A stretch of DNA of 64,000 bases from JAFAGX01 sp035622175 (GTDB taxonomy: Bacteria > Acidobacteriota > Terriglobia > Terriglobales > Acidobacteriaceae). Numbering within the stretch: position 1 is the stretch's first letter; every line of letters begins with the position of its first letter. The stretch is taken from positions 17,506 to 81,505 of the forward strand of contig DASPVV010000049.1 in NCBI GenBank assembly GCA_035622175.1, in the 5' to 3' direction. The position numbers and the translations under genes are program-made. The notes below the pieces were generated by a model, which ran no database searches, was not told the DNA's origin, and worked only from the letters and a program-made list of their open reading frames with translations. Shown piece after piece: positions 34,429 through 43,910 of the stretch.

Positions 34429-36588
34429 ATGCCTGACTTTCTTCTTGAAATCGGATGTGAAGAGATTCCTGCCCGGATGATCGACGGCGCTGCCCTCGAT
34501 CTGCGGGAACGGGTAGCCAAGCTGCTCGAAGGCGAGCGCCTGGCTAGCCACCCGTCCATCTCTCATCTGGAGTCTCCGCGACGGTTAGCGGTTCTGGCCC
34601 GAGGAATCTCGCCAGCTCAGCCAGACATCACGGAACAGATCACGGGCCCGCCGGTCTCGACTGCTTTCCAAAACGGTCAGCCCACACCGGCAGCCTATGC
34701 TTTTGCCCGCAAAGCGGGAGTCGATCTCGAAAGCTTGGAGCGGGTTGCGACCGCCAAAGGGGAACGCCTCGCGGCGCGGGTCACCCAAAGGGGTCGGACA
34801 GCCTCCGAGGTGTTGTCGGATTTACTTCCCAAACAAATCCAAGCCGTCGCCTGGCCAAAAGCCATGTACTGGCGCCGGCCCGGCGAAGTTTTCGTGCGGC
34901 CGGTGCGCTGGCTGGTCGCGATGCTTGATCGGGACGTGATTCCGATGGAGCTCGATGGTATTCGCGCCGGCAATGTTTCCCGCGGACATCGAATTCTAGC
35001 CGATGGACCCGTCGAGATCCGGGCGGCGGGCGAGGATTATCGAAAGGCGTTGGAAGCAGCCAAAGTCCTCGGTCGGGAGGCCCGCCAGGCACAGGTTACG
35101 AAGGCTTTTGCAGCTCTAACCCACACGATCGACGGGGCCCGCTGGCGCGAGGACCCGCCCCTGCTCGACACAGTGGTCAATCTGACCGAATGGCCTGCGG
35201 CGATTCTGGGCAGCTTCGACCGCGAATTCCTGAAGCTACCGGAAGAGATCCTGGTCACGGTCATGCGCGATCATCAGAAGTATTTTGCCGTCGAGGATGC
35301 CCGCGGCCGGCTGTTGCCCCACTTCCTGGCCGTGCTGAATACCGACGGCGACCCTGCGGGAATCATCCGCCACGGGCACGAGCGCGTGTTGCGCGCTCGC
35401 TTCAACGACGCGCGATTCTTCTGGCAGACGGACCAGAAGCATCCCCTGCGCCAGCGCACCCCTTGGCTGAAGAACGTGACTTTTCAGAAGGACCTGGGGA
35501 GCTACTACGAAAAAACCCTTCGCATCCAGCGGCTTTCGAGTTGGCTTTGCGAAATCATCCGCCAGAGCGGCATGGCGGTGCGGCCCGGGATCGTGCACAA
35601 GGCAGCCTACCTCGCCAAGACGGATCTAACGACCGAATTGGTGAAAGAGTTCACCGAACTTCAGGGAATTGTGGGTGGCCTTTATGCTGGCATCCAAGAG
35701 CTCGACACGGGCATGCGAAAAGAGACCCAGGAGTTGATCGCCGAGACGATCTATGACCAGTACAAGCCGCAATCCATGGAGGACTCGGTACCGCGTAGCG
35801 TCGAAGGGGCGGTCCTCGCCCTGGCCGATAAAGTGGACACGATTGCGGGAATGTTTGCCTTGGGCGTCGAGCCCACCGGTTCGAAGGATCCCTTCGCCTT
35901 GCGCCGCCACGCCAATGGGATCGTGAAGATCCTCGCCGAGCATAAACTGCCCGTTCGATTGAGCCAGCTGACCGAGGATGCACGCGAGGCCTATCGGGGT
36001 TCGAACGCGGAGCGAAAATTCTCCACTGCGGTCGATGCTGCGGCGAAACTGCGGGCATTTTTCCGCGAGCGTCTGCAGTTTTACCTGACGGACCGGTTGG
36101 GCTATAAGTACGATATCGTGAATGCGGCACTGGCCGCTGACGCCGATGATGTCGTCGATTCGATCGCGCGCGCCGAAGCGGTCGCCAAAGTTCGCCCTTC
36201 GCCCGACTTCGAATCCATCTCCATTGCGTTCAAGCGTATCAAGAATATCCTGCGACAAGCCGAGGCGGCGGGCAAGAAAACAGCCGCAGCCCTGGATCCG
36301 AGTTTAATCGAGGAAGTGGCCGAACGAGAGCTGGCCTCTCGAATTCCGCAGGTGGCGGAGCGGGTTGCCGGCCTGCGGCAAGGGAAGAACTATGAGCAGG
36401 CGTTGACGGAAATCTCGAAACTTCGGCCGGCCGTAGATGCCTTCTTCGACAAAGTCATGGTAATGGTCGAGGACGACCGCATTCGAGCTAACCGTCTGGC
36501 ATTGCTTGCGACCCTGTTAGGCGAGTTCTCCACCATCGCCGACTTTTCCGAAATCGTAACCGAGCGGGAAGAAACTCAACCTTCGTGA
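34429..36588 (+). CDS. glyS: Glycyl-tRNA synthetase beta subunit
   Basis: A 719-residue protein when started at ATG 34429 (MPDFLLEIGCEEIPARMIDG); the frame is open to 34390 but only this start gives the conserved N-terminus. It contains the usual GlyS segments: WPKAMYWRRPGEVFVRPVRW, GHRILADGPVEIRAAGEDY, VTVMRDHQKYFAVEDARGRL, FALRRHANGIVKIL and the C-terminal anticodon-binding helical region ending FSTIADFSEI. It binds tRNA-Gly and pairs with GlyQ. The ppdK gene follows 15 bases after the stop. Confidence 0.95.
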   Translation: MPDFLLEIGCEEIPARMIDGAALDLRERVAKLLEGERLASHPSISHLESPRRLAVLARGISPAQPDITEQITGPPVSTAFQNGQPTPAAYAFARKAGVDLESLERVATAKGERLAARVTQRGRTASEVLSDLLPKQIQAVAWPKAMYWRRPGEVFVRPVRWLVAMLDRDVIPMELDGIRAGNVSRGHRILADGPVEIRAAGEDYRKALEAAKVLGREARQAQVTKAFAALTHTIDGARWREDPPLLDTVVNLTEWPAAILGSFDREFLKLPEEILVTVMRDHQKYFAVEDARGRLLPHFLAVLNTDGDPAGIIRHGHERVLRARFNDARFFWQTDQKHPLRQRTPWLKNVTFQKDLGSYYEKTLRIQRLSSWLCEIIRQSGMAVRPGIVHKAAYLAKTDLTTELVKEFTELQGIVGGLYAGIQELDTGMRKETQELIAETIYDQYKPQSMEDSVPRSVEGAVLALADKVDTIAGMFALGVEPTGSKDPFALRRHANGIVKILAEHKLPVRLSQLTEDAREAYRGSNAERKFSTAVDAAAKLRAFFRERLQFYLTDRLGYKYDIVNAALAADADDVVDSIARAEAVAKVRPSPDFESISIAFKRIKNILRQAEAAGKKTAAALDPSLIEEVAERELASRIPQVAERVAGLRQGKNYEQALTEISKLRPAVDAFFDKVMVMVEDDRIRANRLALLATLLGEFSTIADFSEIVTEREETQPS

Positions 36589-36603
36589 GAGGACCGAATA
36601 CTT

Positions 36604-39357
36604 ATGGCGATCACCATTTTCTCTGAAACCGAGGCAGAAACCACCAACGCGCAAGGCAAAACCGCCAAGTACGTCTACTTTTTCGGCGGGGGCAAGGCTG
36701 AGGGTGACGGCAAGATGAAAGACGAACTGGGCGGCAAGGGCGCGGGCCTAGCCGAGATGACGAACGCAGGGTTGCCCGTCCCGCCCGGCTTCACCATCCA
36801 GACCGAGGCTTGCCGCGAATCCATGCGTCGGGGACAAGTGTCCCAGGAGGTCGACCAGCAGATGGAGATTGCGCTCAAGCGCCTGGAAGAGCTGCAAGGC
36901 CAAGAACTCGGGCGCGGCAGTCATCCTCTGTTGGTCAGTGTGCGTTCCGGCGCCAAGTTCTCGATGCCGGGCATGATGGACACAATTCTGAACCTCGGGT
37001 TGAACGACGAAACGGTCGAGGCCCTGGCGAAGCGGAGCAACAATCCTCGCTTCGCCTACGATTCCTATCGCCGCTTGATCCAAATGTTCGGCAATGTGGT
37101 GCTCGAGATTCCCAAATCCGCGTTCGAGGAAGTGTTTGAAGGCAAGAAGAAGCAGAAGAAGGCCGAACTGGACACCGATCTCGATGCCAAGGCACTCCAG
37201 GAGGTCATTGCCGGTTACAAGAAGGTGGTCAAGAAACATAGCGGCCGCGACTTTCCCCAGGATCCGCACCAGCAGCTCATCATGGCGCGCGATGCGGTGT
37301 TTCGCTCCTGGAATAACGATCGCGCCAAGCACTACCGGCGAATCAACAACATCTCGGACGATCTGGGCACGGCCGTGAACGTGCAAGCCATGGTTTTTGG
37401 CAACCTAGGCGAGAGCAGTGGTACGGGCGTAGGCTTCACCCGCAATCCCGCAACCGGCGAGAAGGAGTTTTTCGCCGAGTTCCTGATGAATGCGCAGGGG
37501 GAAGATGTCGTCGCGGGCATCCGTACTCCGCTGCGCATCGCGGAACTCGAAAGCAAGATGCCCGAGGTTTACCGCCAGCTTCGCGAGATCACCACGCGTC
37601 TGGAGAGACATTATCGCGACGTGCAGGACTTCGAGTTCACCATCCAGGATGGCAAGCTCTACATGCTGCAAACGCGCAACGGTAAGCGGACAGGGATTGC
37701 CGCGGTGCGGATCGCCATCCAGATGGTGGAGGAAGGTCTGATCACAAAAGAAGAGGCGGTTTTCCGGGTCGAGCCCAATCAGCTCCTGGATTTCCTGGTA
37801 CCGCGACTCGACGAAAAGGACGTCAAGCCCGAGGATGTGCTCACCGCCCATGGCTTGCCTGCGTCTCCCGGCGCGGCGGTTGGTCAGATTGTGTTTACCG
37901 CAGATGATGCCGTCGCCAAGGCCGGGCATGGTGCTGAAAGGCAGCCTGTGATCCTGGTTCGTGCCGAGACTACGCCTGAGGACATTCAGGGGATCGAAGT
38001 TGCTGCTGGCATTCTCACCTCCAAGGGGGGCATGACAAGCCACGCCGCCGTGGTCACCCGCGGCATGGGAAAGTGCTGTGTGGCGGGCGCCGGTGAAATC
38101 GCGATCGATGAGAGAACGCGCCAAATGCGGGCTCGCGGTCAGGTGTTGCAGGAAGGAGACTGGATCACGCTCGATGGCAGCAGCGGCCGCGTGTTGAAGG
38201 GCAGGAAACGACTGCTTCCGCCCGACCCCGAGAACCTGGCCAAGCTCGGAGAATTCATGAAGTGGGCTGAGCCCTTCCGCAAAATTGGGGTCCGGGCTAA
38301 CGCAGACATTCCGCGGGACGCGGAGAAGGCTCGTGAATTTGGAGCGGAAGGCATCGGCCTATGTCGTACCGAGCACATGTTTTTTGCTCCCAAGCGCGTC
38401 CCCCACATGCGGGCGATGATCATGGCGAAGAATGAAAAAGACCGTCGGGCGGCGCTAAAAAAGCTTCTCCCCATGCAGCGCTCTGATTTTGCCGGACTGT
38501 TTCGCGTCATGGATGGCCTGCCGGTCACCATCCGCTTGCTCGATCCGCCCTTGCACGAATTCTTGCCCAAGCGGGAGGAGTTGATGGTAGAAATCGCCCT
38601 GCTTGAAGCCACCCGGCCAAAATCGCCGAAGCTGAAGGAGCTCAGAACTCTCTTGCGGCGCGTAGAAGAGCTGCACGAGTTCAATCCTATGCTCGGACAT
38701 CGCGGCTGCCGCTTGGGAATCACCTATCCCGAAATCACGGAAATGCAGGCGCGAGCCATTTTTGAGGCCGCGGTTGCGGTGGAGAAGGAGGGTATCAAGA
38801 CTCATGCGGAAGTGATGATTCCCCTGACTGCCACGCTGAAGGAGCTGGTGCATCAGGCGGCGATCGTCCGGCGCGTGGCGGAGGAAGTCTTTCAAGAGGA
38901 AGGGGAAACCGTCCATTATCTGGTAGGTACGATGATCGAGTTGCCCCGCGCAGCCTTGATCGCCGGGGAAATTGCCCAAGAAGCTGAGTTCTTCAGCTTC
39001 GGCACGAATGATCTGACGCAGACCACATTCGGCTTTTCACGGGATGACGTCAACAAGGTCCTGCCCACATATCTAACCGAGGGCATCCTCAAGCAGGACC
39101 CCTTCGCCGTGCTTGATCGTGAGGGAGTAGGGGAACTGGTGCGGATCGGAATCGAGCGTGGCCGCAAAACTCGGCCCCATCTGGAAGTAGGAATCTGCGG
39201 CGAACACGGGGGAGATCCCGCCTCGGTAGAATTCTGCCACCAGGTCGGAATGGATTACGTCGCTTGTTCGCCGTTCCGCGTGCTGACTGCGCGTCTGGCC
39301 GCCGCCCAGGCCGGCGCCCGCGACAAACTGAAGCTCGCGGCTGACCGGACGAAATAA
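36604..39357 (+). CDS. ppdK: Pyruvate, phosphate dikinase
   Basis: A 917-residue protein of family length. Domains in order: ATP-grasp nucleotide-binding part (GKGAGLAEMTNAGLPVPPGF; SVRSGAKFSMPGMMDTILNL), phosphohistidine domain with GGMTSHAAVVTRGMGKCCV (catalytic His), and PEP/pyruvate TIM barrel (GLCRTEHMFF; FGTNDLTQTTFGFSRDD; VGICGEHGGDP with the catalytic Cys). It interconverts PEP, AMP and PPi with pyruvate, ATP and Pi. With the pyruvate:ferredoxin oxidoreductase further right it fits PPi-linked energy saving at low energy supply. It is close behind glyS and may be co-transcribed. Confidence 0.95.
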   Translation: MAITIFSETEAETTNAQGKTAKYVYFFGGGKAEGDGKMKDELGGKGAGLAEMTNAGLPVPPGFTIQTEACRESMRRGQVSQEVDQQMEIALKRLEELQGQELGRGSHPLLVSVRSGAKFSMPGMMDTILNLGLNDETVEALAKRSNNPRFAYDSYRRLIQMFGNVVLEIPKSAFEEVFEGKKKQKKAELDTDLDAKALQEVIAGYKKVVKKHSGRDFPQDPHQQLIMARDAVFRSWNNDRAKHYRRINNISDDLGTAVNVQAMVFGNLGESSGTGVGFTRNPATGEKEFFAEFLMNAQGEDVVAGIRTPLRIAELESKMPEVYRQLREITTRLERHYRDVQDFEFTIQDGKLYMLQTRNGKRTGIAAVRIAIQMVEEGLITKEEAVFRVEPNQLLDFLVPRLDEKDVKPEDVLTAHGLPASPGAAVGQIVFTADDAVAKAGHGAERQPVILVRAETTPEDIQGIEVAAGILTSKGGMTSHAAVVTRGMGKCCVAGAGEIAIDERTRQMRARGQVLQEGDWITLDGSSGRVLKGRKRLLPPDPENLAKLGEFMKWAEPFRKIGVRANADIPRDAEKAREFGAEGIGLCRTEHMFFAPKRVPHMRAMIMAKNEKDRRAALKKLLPMQRSDFAGLFRVMDGLPVTIRLLDPPLHEFLPKREELMVEIALLEATRPKSPKLKELRTLLRRVEELHEFNPMLGHRGCRLGITYPEITEMQARAIFEAAVAVEKEGIKTHAEVMIPLTATLKELVHQAAIVRRVAEEVFQEEGETVHYLVGTMIELPRAALIAGEIAQEAEFFSFGTNDLTQTTFGFSRDDVNKVLPTYLTEGILKQDPFAVLDREGVGELVRIGIERGRKTRPHLEVGICGEHGGDPASVEFCHQVGMDYVACSPFRVLTARLAAAQAGARDKLKLAADRTK

Positions 39358-39459
39358 AGGGCCAGGTCGATCGCTGACAACCATACTTCCACAATGGATT
39401 GCATCGAGTTCTTAAAGATACACTTTAGCGAGATGGCTGGCGGAGGGACTGCACACAGG

Positions 39460-40194
39460 CTAGTGGACCTTTTGTAAACGAGCGATCAACTTCTGGGCTA
39501 GGTTCTCCTCCGATTCTGACCAGAGGAGCCGTGAATTGGCTGCGGAATTTTTTTCTGCCTTCATTGTGAAATCCACCAACTTCTGGATGTTGGCGCGAAC
39601 TCGCGCCTCGGCCTCGCGGGTCAGCGGAATGGATTCTTGCAGAAAAGGGGAATCCAGACCGAAATCGACTCGGATGTGGCCATCCTGTTGGTAAGCCCCA
39701 TCTTCAAACTCTTCACCTTGCGCTGCAATGATTACGGGTGAGGGTTTCAAAGCCCATTGATTTTGCTTCGCGTCCAAGAACCATAGATCCCAGGCAGCCT
39801 CGAACAGATAGGCATAATCCTGGTGCAGCAGATCGGCAGCGACGAGCATCGCTTCCTCCGGCCGGATTCCGGGGTTGAAGCGCCGTTCAAGAATTGTGGC
39901 TTCGTTCCATGAAACCGGATGCAGTGCCACGTATGCGATCCCGGGTTGCTGAACCGAAAATGGAAATGCGCGCAGAACCGACAAAGCACGCGGGAGCATA
40001 TCATCCAACTCGAAGGTTGGGAACCAGAGACTGAGGTATAGCGGATCAGGCACGATGTTTCCAATTACCCCTAGTTTGATTCCAAAACGGCCACCCATGA
40101 TTCGCTCGTCATCCCCGCCGGTTCCGTAAGCGGGAATTGAGGCGAGAGGAGGCTTTGCGGCTACGCCGACCACTGGTGTTTTCCCATCCAGCAA
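39460..40194 (-). CDS. Hypothetical protein, 244 residues
   Basis: A soluble-looking protein; ATG at 40098 (MGGRFGIKLGVIGNIV) is an alternative start. The middle has a regular alpha/beta pattern (LYLSLWFPTFELDDMLPRAL ... AMLVAADLLHQDYAYLFEAAWDLWF). C-terminal helices are highly charged. No signal peptide, membrane helix or catalytic motif is recognised. It converges with ppdK and is the last gene before the accessory block. Confidence 0.6.
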   Translation of the reverse strand: MLDGKTPVVGVAAKPPLASIPAYGTGGDDERIMGGRFGIKLGVIGNIVPDPLYLSLWFPTFELDDMLPRALSVLRAFPFSVQQPGIAYVALHPVSWNEATILERRFNPGIRPEEAMLVAADLLHQDYAYLFEAAWDLWFLDAKQNQWALKPSPVIIAAQGEEFEDGAYQQDGHIRVDFGLDSPFLQESIPLTREAEARVRANIQKLVDFTMKAEKNSAANSRLLWSESEENLAQKLIARLQKVH

Positions 40195-40483
40195 TGAGCT
40201 GGAGGGACCCGTATGCAGGCAGCCGACAAACTCCTTTCTCAGCTTTTTGCAATTCAGTCTAGCAGGCAGGGAGTAGGGTTCGTCATCCCGGATGGGAAAG
40301 CACGCAAGTGCTCGAGGCGCGCTGCTACGATCAGCTTGGTCGGCTCCCGCCTCCCTCGTCCCCGTCGTCTAGCCCGGCCTAGGACATCGCCCTTTCACAA
40401 GGGCCATGTTTCATAATTACAACCACTTGCAGAGCAGGGCTAGCGTCATAAAGTGTTGTAGGGAAGCACAAGGAACACCCTCT

Positions 40484-40501
40484 TTTGTACCGCGGTACAA
40501 A
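40484..40501. repeat. 18-bp perfect palindrome
   Basis: TTTGTACCGCGGTACAAA, fully self-complementary with no spacer. It may be an operator, or a methylation or recombination site. It lies about 430 bases before the USP gene and 290 bases from the hypothetical gene on the other side, so its partner gene is unclear. Confidence 0.4.
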
Positions 40502-40845
40502 GCCCCCGAGCCTCAATTCGAACGGCTCTCGGTCATCCGCGTACTCTCTGAAGTGATGCACGGTAGGGTCTCATTGGGGGGCAAATCCTTGCGGGCCTTG
40601 GCCTCCTCAGGGCCGACTCAACATGCGCGAGCCGGGGCATGCCACCGTTTGCTGGGTGGTGTCGCCACGCGATCCGTATTCCGGCGGCCCCCACAATCGT
40701 TGACTTGAATCGTTTCGCCATGACCTACAGGTTTGCCCGCTGGTGGGATTCTATTGGGGAGTTTCAGCAGTGGGCGCAATTTTAGTGGCAGTTTATTTCC
40801 GTCCCGCTTCGGTCAGCAGACAATCCGAGCCACCTCACCGACGTT

Positions 40846-40861
40846 TGTGATTTGGATCACA
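40846..40861. promoter_or_regulatory. Crp/Fnr-type box upstream of USP gene
   Basis: TGTGATTTGGATCACA, a perfect TGTGA-N6-TCACA. Its centre is 74.5 bases before the USP start codon, which leaves room for a class II promoter (site near -41) and a short leader. Confidence 0.7.
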
Positions 40862-40927
40862 GCGCGTGCACCCCGGTTTCTGCAAGGGTGTTGTTGGATC
40901 GGAATCGACCAACGAAAGGTGGACGAT

Positions 40928-41797
40928 ATGAAAGTTCTATTGGCAATTGACAGGTGCGACTCGCAGGTAATTAGCCAAGTAACAAGCCGTCCATGGCCGC
41001 CGGACACGCTATTTTGCGTGATGAGCGTTGTCGATTTGCGTCATTGGGAAGGCCTGCCGGAACTCATCCACGACGCAAAATACGCCGCGGAATCTGTTGT
41101 GAAATGTGCGGCAGACAAGCTAACGAAATCTGGACACAGAGCGTTCCCCGAGACGACTGTGGGATTTCCAAAAGAAGCCATCTCTACTTATGCGAAGGAA
41201 TGGAGCGCCGACCTGATCATGGTTGGTTCCCATGGACATGGTGCGGTGACTCGGGCTCTGTTAGGCAGTATCGCACAGGCTGTGCTGCACGGCGCTCATT
41301 GTCCGATCGAAATTGTTAGGCCCGTACCCGAATCTCGAGCCTCTACGCAGGGAATGAAGATCTTACTGGCTACTGATGGTTCCGAATGTTCCGCCAAGGC
41401 AGTCGAGTTCGTAGCGAATCAGCCGTGGCCGGCCCGTAGTGAGGTGCGGATCCTTAGCGTAGCGCCGCTCGTGCCCGCGGATGTTCCGTCCCTCGCATCC
41501 CAATTCTCAGCGCCGTTGCCCAATTTGGTGGATGAACTCCGCAAACGAGCACGTATGCAGGCGGGAGAGGCAGTGGCGAGCGCTCGCAAAACTTTGACGC
41601 CCACAGGTCTGGATATCTACCATGCAACTCCCATGGGCGATCCTCGTGTGACAATTCTCGAGGAAGCCAAAACCTGCGATGCCGACTTGATTGTACTTGG
41701 TTCGCACGGCCGGCATGGACTGGAACGTTTCCTTATGGGAAGCGTCGCCGAAGCAGTTGCCGCTAATGCGACTTGTTCCGTAGCTGTCGTGCGCTAA
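40928..41797 (+). CDS. Tandem-domain universal stress protein
   Basis: A 289-residue protein from ATG 40928, with AAAGGTGG upstream; the frame is open to 40733 but that part crosses the promoter. It has two UspA domains: MKVLLAID ... GSHGHGAVTRALLGSIA (1-140) and MKILLATDGSECS ... GSHGRHGLERFLMGSVAEAV (~145-289). Both keep the G-x2-G-x9-G(S/T) ATP-binding loop. Such proteins accumulate in stationary phase or hypoxia, where they bind ATP or metabolites. It is preceded by a perfect Crp/Fnr-type box and followed after 66 bases by a PNPOx-like gene, probably in the same transcript. Confidence 0.92.
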   Translation: MKVLLAIDRCDSQVISQVTSRPWPPDTLFCVMSVVDLRHWEGLPELIHDAKYAAESVVKCAADKLTKSGHRAFPETTVGFPKEAISTYAKEWSADLIMVGSHGHGAVTRALLGSIAQAVLHGAHCPIEIVRPVPESRASTQGMKILLATDGSECSAKAVEFVANQPWPARSEVRILSVAPLVPADVPSLASQFSAPLPNLVDELRKRARMQAGEAVASARKTLTPTGLDIYHATPMGDPRVTILEEAKTCDADLIVLGSHGRHGLERFLMGSVAEAVAANATCSVAVVR

Positions 41798-41863
41798 AGG
41801 TTTGGGCATTTTGGCGTGAAATCAAGCACCATCGAAAGCAACGTGAATTTCAAGGCGGGCCTT

Positions 41864-42316
41864 ATGCGAATTGTTCAGATCTCACAGCACGAATGTAAGG
41901 AGCTTTTGGGCCGCGTGTCGTTCGGAAGGCTGGCATGCTCGCTCAACGACCAGCCTTACATAGTGCCGGTTTGCTTCGCCTATGAGCCGGAGTGTCTATA
42001 CCTTTTCTCTACAGTCGGGAAAAAAGTCGATTGGATGCGGCAGAACCCTAAAGTTTGTCTGCAGATTGACGACCTTGGGAATCCCTCAAACTGGACGAGC
42101 GTTGTAGTCAACGGAACCTATGTCGAGCTGCGTGAGCCACAATATGCTGCGGAAAAAGAACATGCCAAGGAGCGGCTTGCGCAGTCGGCTGAGTGGTGGG
42201 AGGCCCCAATGGCTGAGCGCCGGGAACAGGCCGACGATCTCTCCATTGAGCCTGTATTTTTTCGGATCGATATTCAGTCGATGAGCGGGCTTCGTGGAAT
42301 TCCCGAAGCGCTTTAG
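41864..42316 (+). CDS. Pyridoxamine-5'-phosphate-oxidase-like flavin-binding protein
   Basis: A 150-residue protein from ATG 41864; a GTG at 41816 would add 16 residues. A split-barrel flavin fold is indicated by ECKELLGRVSFGRLACSLN, QPYIVPVCFAYEPECLYLFS, KKVDWMRQNPKVCLQID and the WTSVVVNGTYVEL strand. Members bind FMN, F420 or heme and reduce small molecules. It is not the vitamin B6 enzyme PdxH, which is longer and has different substrate residues. It probably belongs to the same transcription unit as the USP gene upstream. Similar USP/PNPOx pairs are known from hypoxia regulons. Confidence 0.82.
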   Translation: MRIVQISQHECKELLGRVSFGRLACSLNDQPYIVPVCFAYEPECLYLFSTVGKKVDWMRQNPKVCLQIDDLGNPSNWTSVVVNGTYVELREPQYAAEKEHAKERLAQSAEWWEAPMAERREQADDLSIEPVFFRIDIQSMSGLRGIPEAL

Positions 42317-42361
42317 CTGTTGTCCCGGGAGGCGTGCTCGGGACGCGGAGATTTGGAACCA

Positions 42362-42550
42362 GTGAACAAGGATCTCCTCATCGTCGACCACAACGAAGAG
42401 CCGTCAGGAACTTTTGCGCGCATGTTCGAGGCCGATGGACACAGTGCAACTACCACATGGAGCGGGCTTCGGTCTCCAGGGATCTACTTGGTTCGAGTTC
42501 GCAAACGGTTTCGTGCTCCGTTCGCATTGCGCCTCCACAACCACAGATAA
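42362..42550 (+). pseudogene. Broken response-regulator receiver fragment
   Basis: From GTG 42362 the frame reads VNKDLLIVDHNEEPSGTFAR and continues MFEADGHSATTTWSGL, the first two beta strands and the first helix of a receiver domain. It then loses the pattern and stops at 42550 before the phospho-acceptor aspartate strand. The remainder of the domain is not found in any frame downstream. It is most likely a truncated gene. Confidence 0.4.
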
Positions 42551-42957
42551 CCGCCTGCGTCCTCCTGCCGCCCGCCAGTAGCAAGGTGACGGCACTCTCT
42601 TCAGAGAGATTTGGCTTCGGTTATGCTACTGGACTGTCTGTACCTCACTCATTGATGACCGGAGAATCGTGTTCAAAAGCTGTGCCAACTTTCTGTTGTC
42701 CCGCTCGAACTACCGCTTCAATGGCCGACTCGGCCAACTCGGATCGATGCGCGCCTGATCTCCGTGTGTTTGATCCTCGACTGATGATTGGGGTAAACCA
42801 AAATCCGCATTGAGGCTGATGGTTTGTTCCCGGCTTTTTGTGAAGCCTCCAGGGGTCACCGAAAAGCGGCCATACTCTGACAATGTCGGCTTTGGTGCAT
42901 CCACTGGGGGGAAGTGAGGCTATTCGGTGTGGACCTGGCGAGGCACCTTAGCCGAGG

Positions 42958-42973
42958 CGTGAGCAAGATCACA
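42958..42973. promoter_or_regulatory. Crp/Fnr-type box upstream of Cys-containing hypothetical gene
   Basis: CGTGAGCAAGATCACA, one mismatch from TGTGA-N6-TCACA. The centre is 77.5 bases before the start at 43043, almost the same distance as at the USP gene. Confidence 0.6.
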
Positions 42974-43042
42974 GCGCACAGTGAGTACGATCATGGCATC
43001 CGCCACCCGCGGTAGCCAGACTTGCGCCATAGGGGGTGGTCT

Positions 43043-43465
43043 ATGACGCAAGAGAACCGTGATCTACTCGAATTGCTGAAGTTCGAGCTAAAATTCCTGG
43101 AAGATGGTGGGTACGGACGCTCTCCGCGTACACCCTGGAGGCCCACGCGCATGTTCCAGGACTCGCCTACGTGTCTGAATTTCAACGATCCGGCGCGTCC
43201 CCATCCTTGTAGCGATTGCCTTCTGATGCGGTTCGTTCCCGAAGAACGGAAAGAGGAACTTGTGCCGTGCTGCTTCATTCCACTTACCCAGAGCGGAGAG
43301 ACAGTCGATTATTTCAATCGGTGTGGCACTCAATTAGAACTGGAGGAAGCTCTTTGCAACTGGCTTCGGACGGCTATTCATAGGATCGAGAGCGAAGGGA
43401 GGGGCGATGAGGAGCCATCCGGGAGAGAGACAAAGAAAGAAATCTGCAAGCTTGCAGGGACCTAG
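43043..43465 (+). CDS. Hypothetical protein with conserved-looking cysteines, 140 residues
   Basis: Started at ATG 43043 behind AGGGGGTGG. N-terminal LLELLKFELKFLEDGGYGRS is helical; the centre has cysteines in SPTCLNF, HPCSDCLLMRF and LVPCCFIPL that could bind a metal or an Fe-S centre. A C-terminal helix (ELEEALCNWLRTAIHRIES) closes it. No signal peptide. Function unknown, but its own Crp/Fnr-type box places it with the stress and fermentation genes. It overlaps the end of the convergent hypC/hypF chimera by 4 bases. Confidence 0.68.
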   Translation: MTQENRDLLELLKFELKFLEDGGYGRSPRTPWRPTRMFQDSPTCLNFNDPARPHPCSDCLLMRFVPEERKEELVPCCFIPLTQSGETVDYFNRCGTQLELEEALCNWLRTAIHRIESEGRGDEEPSGRETKKEICKLAGT

Positions 43466-43809
43466 ACCGCGGCGCCTGGTATTTGGTGCCGAGAGTGGGC
43501 CGCGACCAGCGCCTGCCCCAGGCTCAGGCCGCCATCTCCCGCAGGAACTTCCCTGTGCGTGAACACCTCAAACCCCGCAGCGACCAACTCGGCGCTCAGC
43601 TCGCGGAGCAAGTAGGCGTTCTGGAAAATGCCGCCACGCACGCATACGCGCTTCAGAGAACTACCTAATCGGACAGCCGCAGCTGTTTGACACAACATCT
43701 TGATCAATCCATTGTGAAATCGACGGCTGATCTCAGATGCCCCACCACGATCGGAACCGCCGCAGGTCGCGCAATGTCGAGAAATCTTTCCTGGGACAGC
43801 GAGGCACAT
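43462..43809 (-). pseudogene. HypC N-terminus fused to HypF C-terminus (hydrogenase maturation remnant)
   Basis: From ATG 43809 (the frame is open to 43851) the first residues MCLAVPGKIS are the diagnostic start of HypC, whose Cys2 is essential. After about 30 residues the frame continues as the last ~100 residues of HypF: EISRRFHNGLIKML, LKRVCVRGGIFQNAYLLREL, AGFEVFTHREVPAGDGGLSL, GQALVAA. The HypF acylphosphatase, zinc-finger and YrdC parts are absent. An in-frame deletion of a larger hyp region would produce this. It is unlikely to replace either protein, so functional Hyp proteins must be encoded elsewhere. Confidence 0.7.
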
Positions 43810-43910
43810 GCTGAGGTTCTTCTGGTTCTTCTTGGGTCGAGAAATTGTCACACCGGGCTTAAGAGAACGATTGTTGGGTTCGCGATCTGCCTGGTGCGGC
43901 TTAGAACCTG

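Larger units (their letters stand above)
40195..40927. other. Long intergenic region at the start of the accessory block
   Basis: About 730 bases. It contains the perfect palindrome at 40484-40501 and the Crp/Fnr-type box at 40846-40861 (separate entries). No frame has convincing protein composition, though a short one at ~40710-40850 reads like the end of a hydrophobic protein (VGFYWGVSAVGAILVAVYF) without a start and could be debris of a membrane protein gene. Confidence 0.35.
42317..43042. other. Intergenic region with a receiver-domain remnant and a Crp/Fnr-type box
   Basis: About 725 bases. The first part holds a broken receiver fragment (separate entry). The middle, 42560-42900, holds only low-complexity open frames. 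The last part holds the box at 42958-42973. Confidence 0.4.

Noticed and set aside
41864..42316. Annotation as the vitamin B6 enzyme PdxH
   Set aside because: The protein is too short and lacks PdxH-specific residues; it fits the broad split-barrel flavin family instead.
42334..42813. 159-codon plus-strand frame over the receiver remnant
   Set aside because: Low-complexity Ser/Pro/Arg composition; the overlapping receiver fragment explains the region better.
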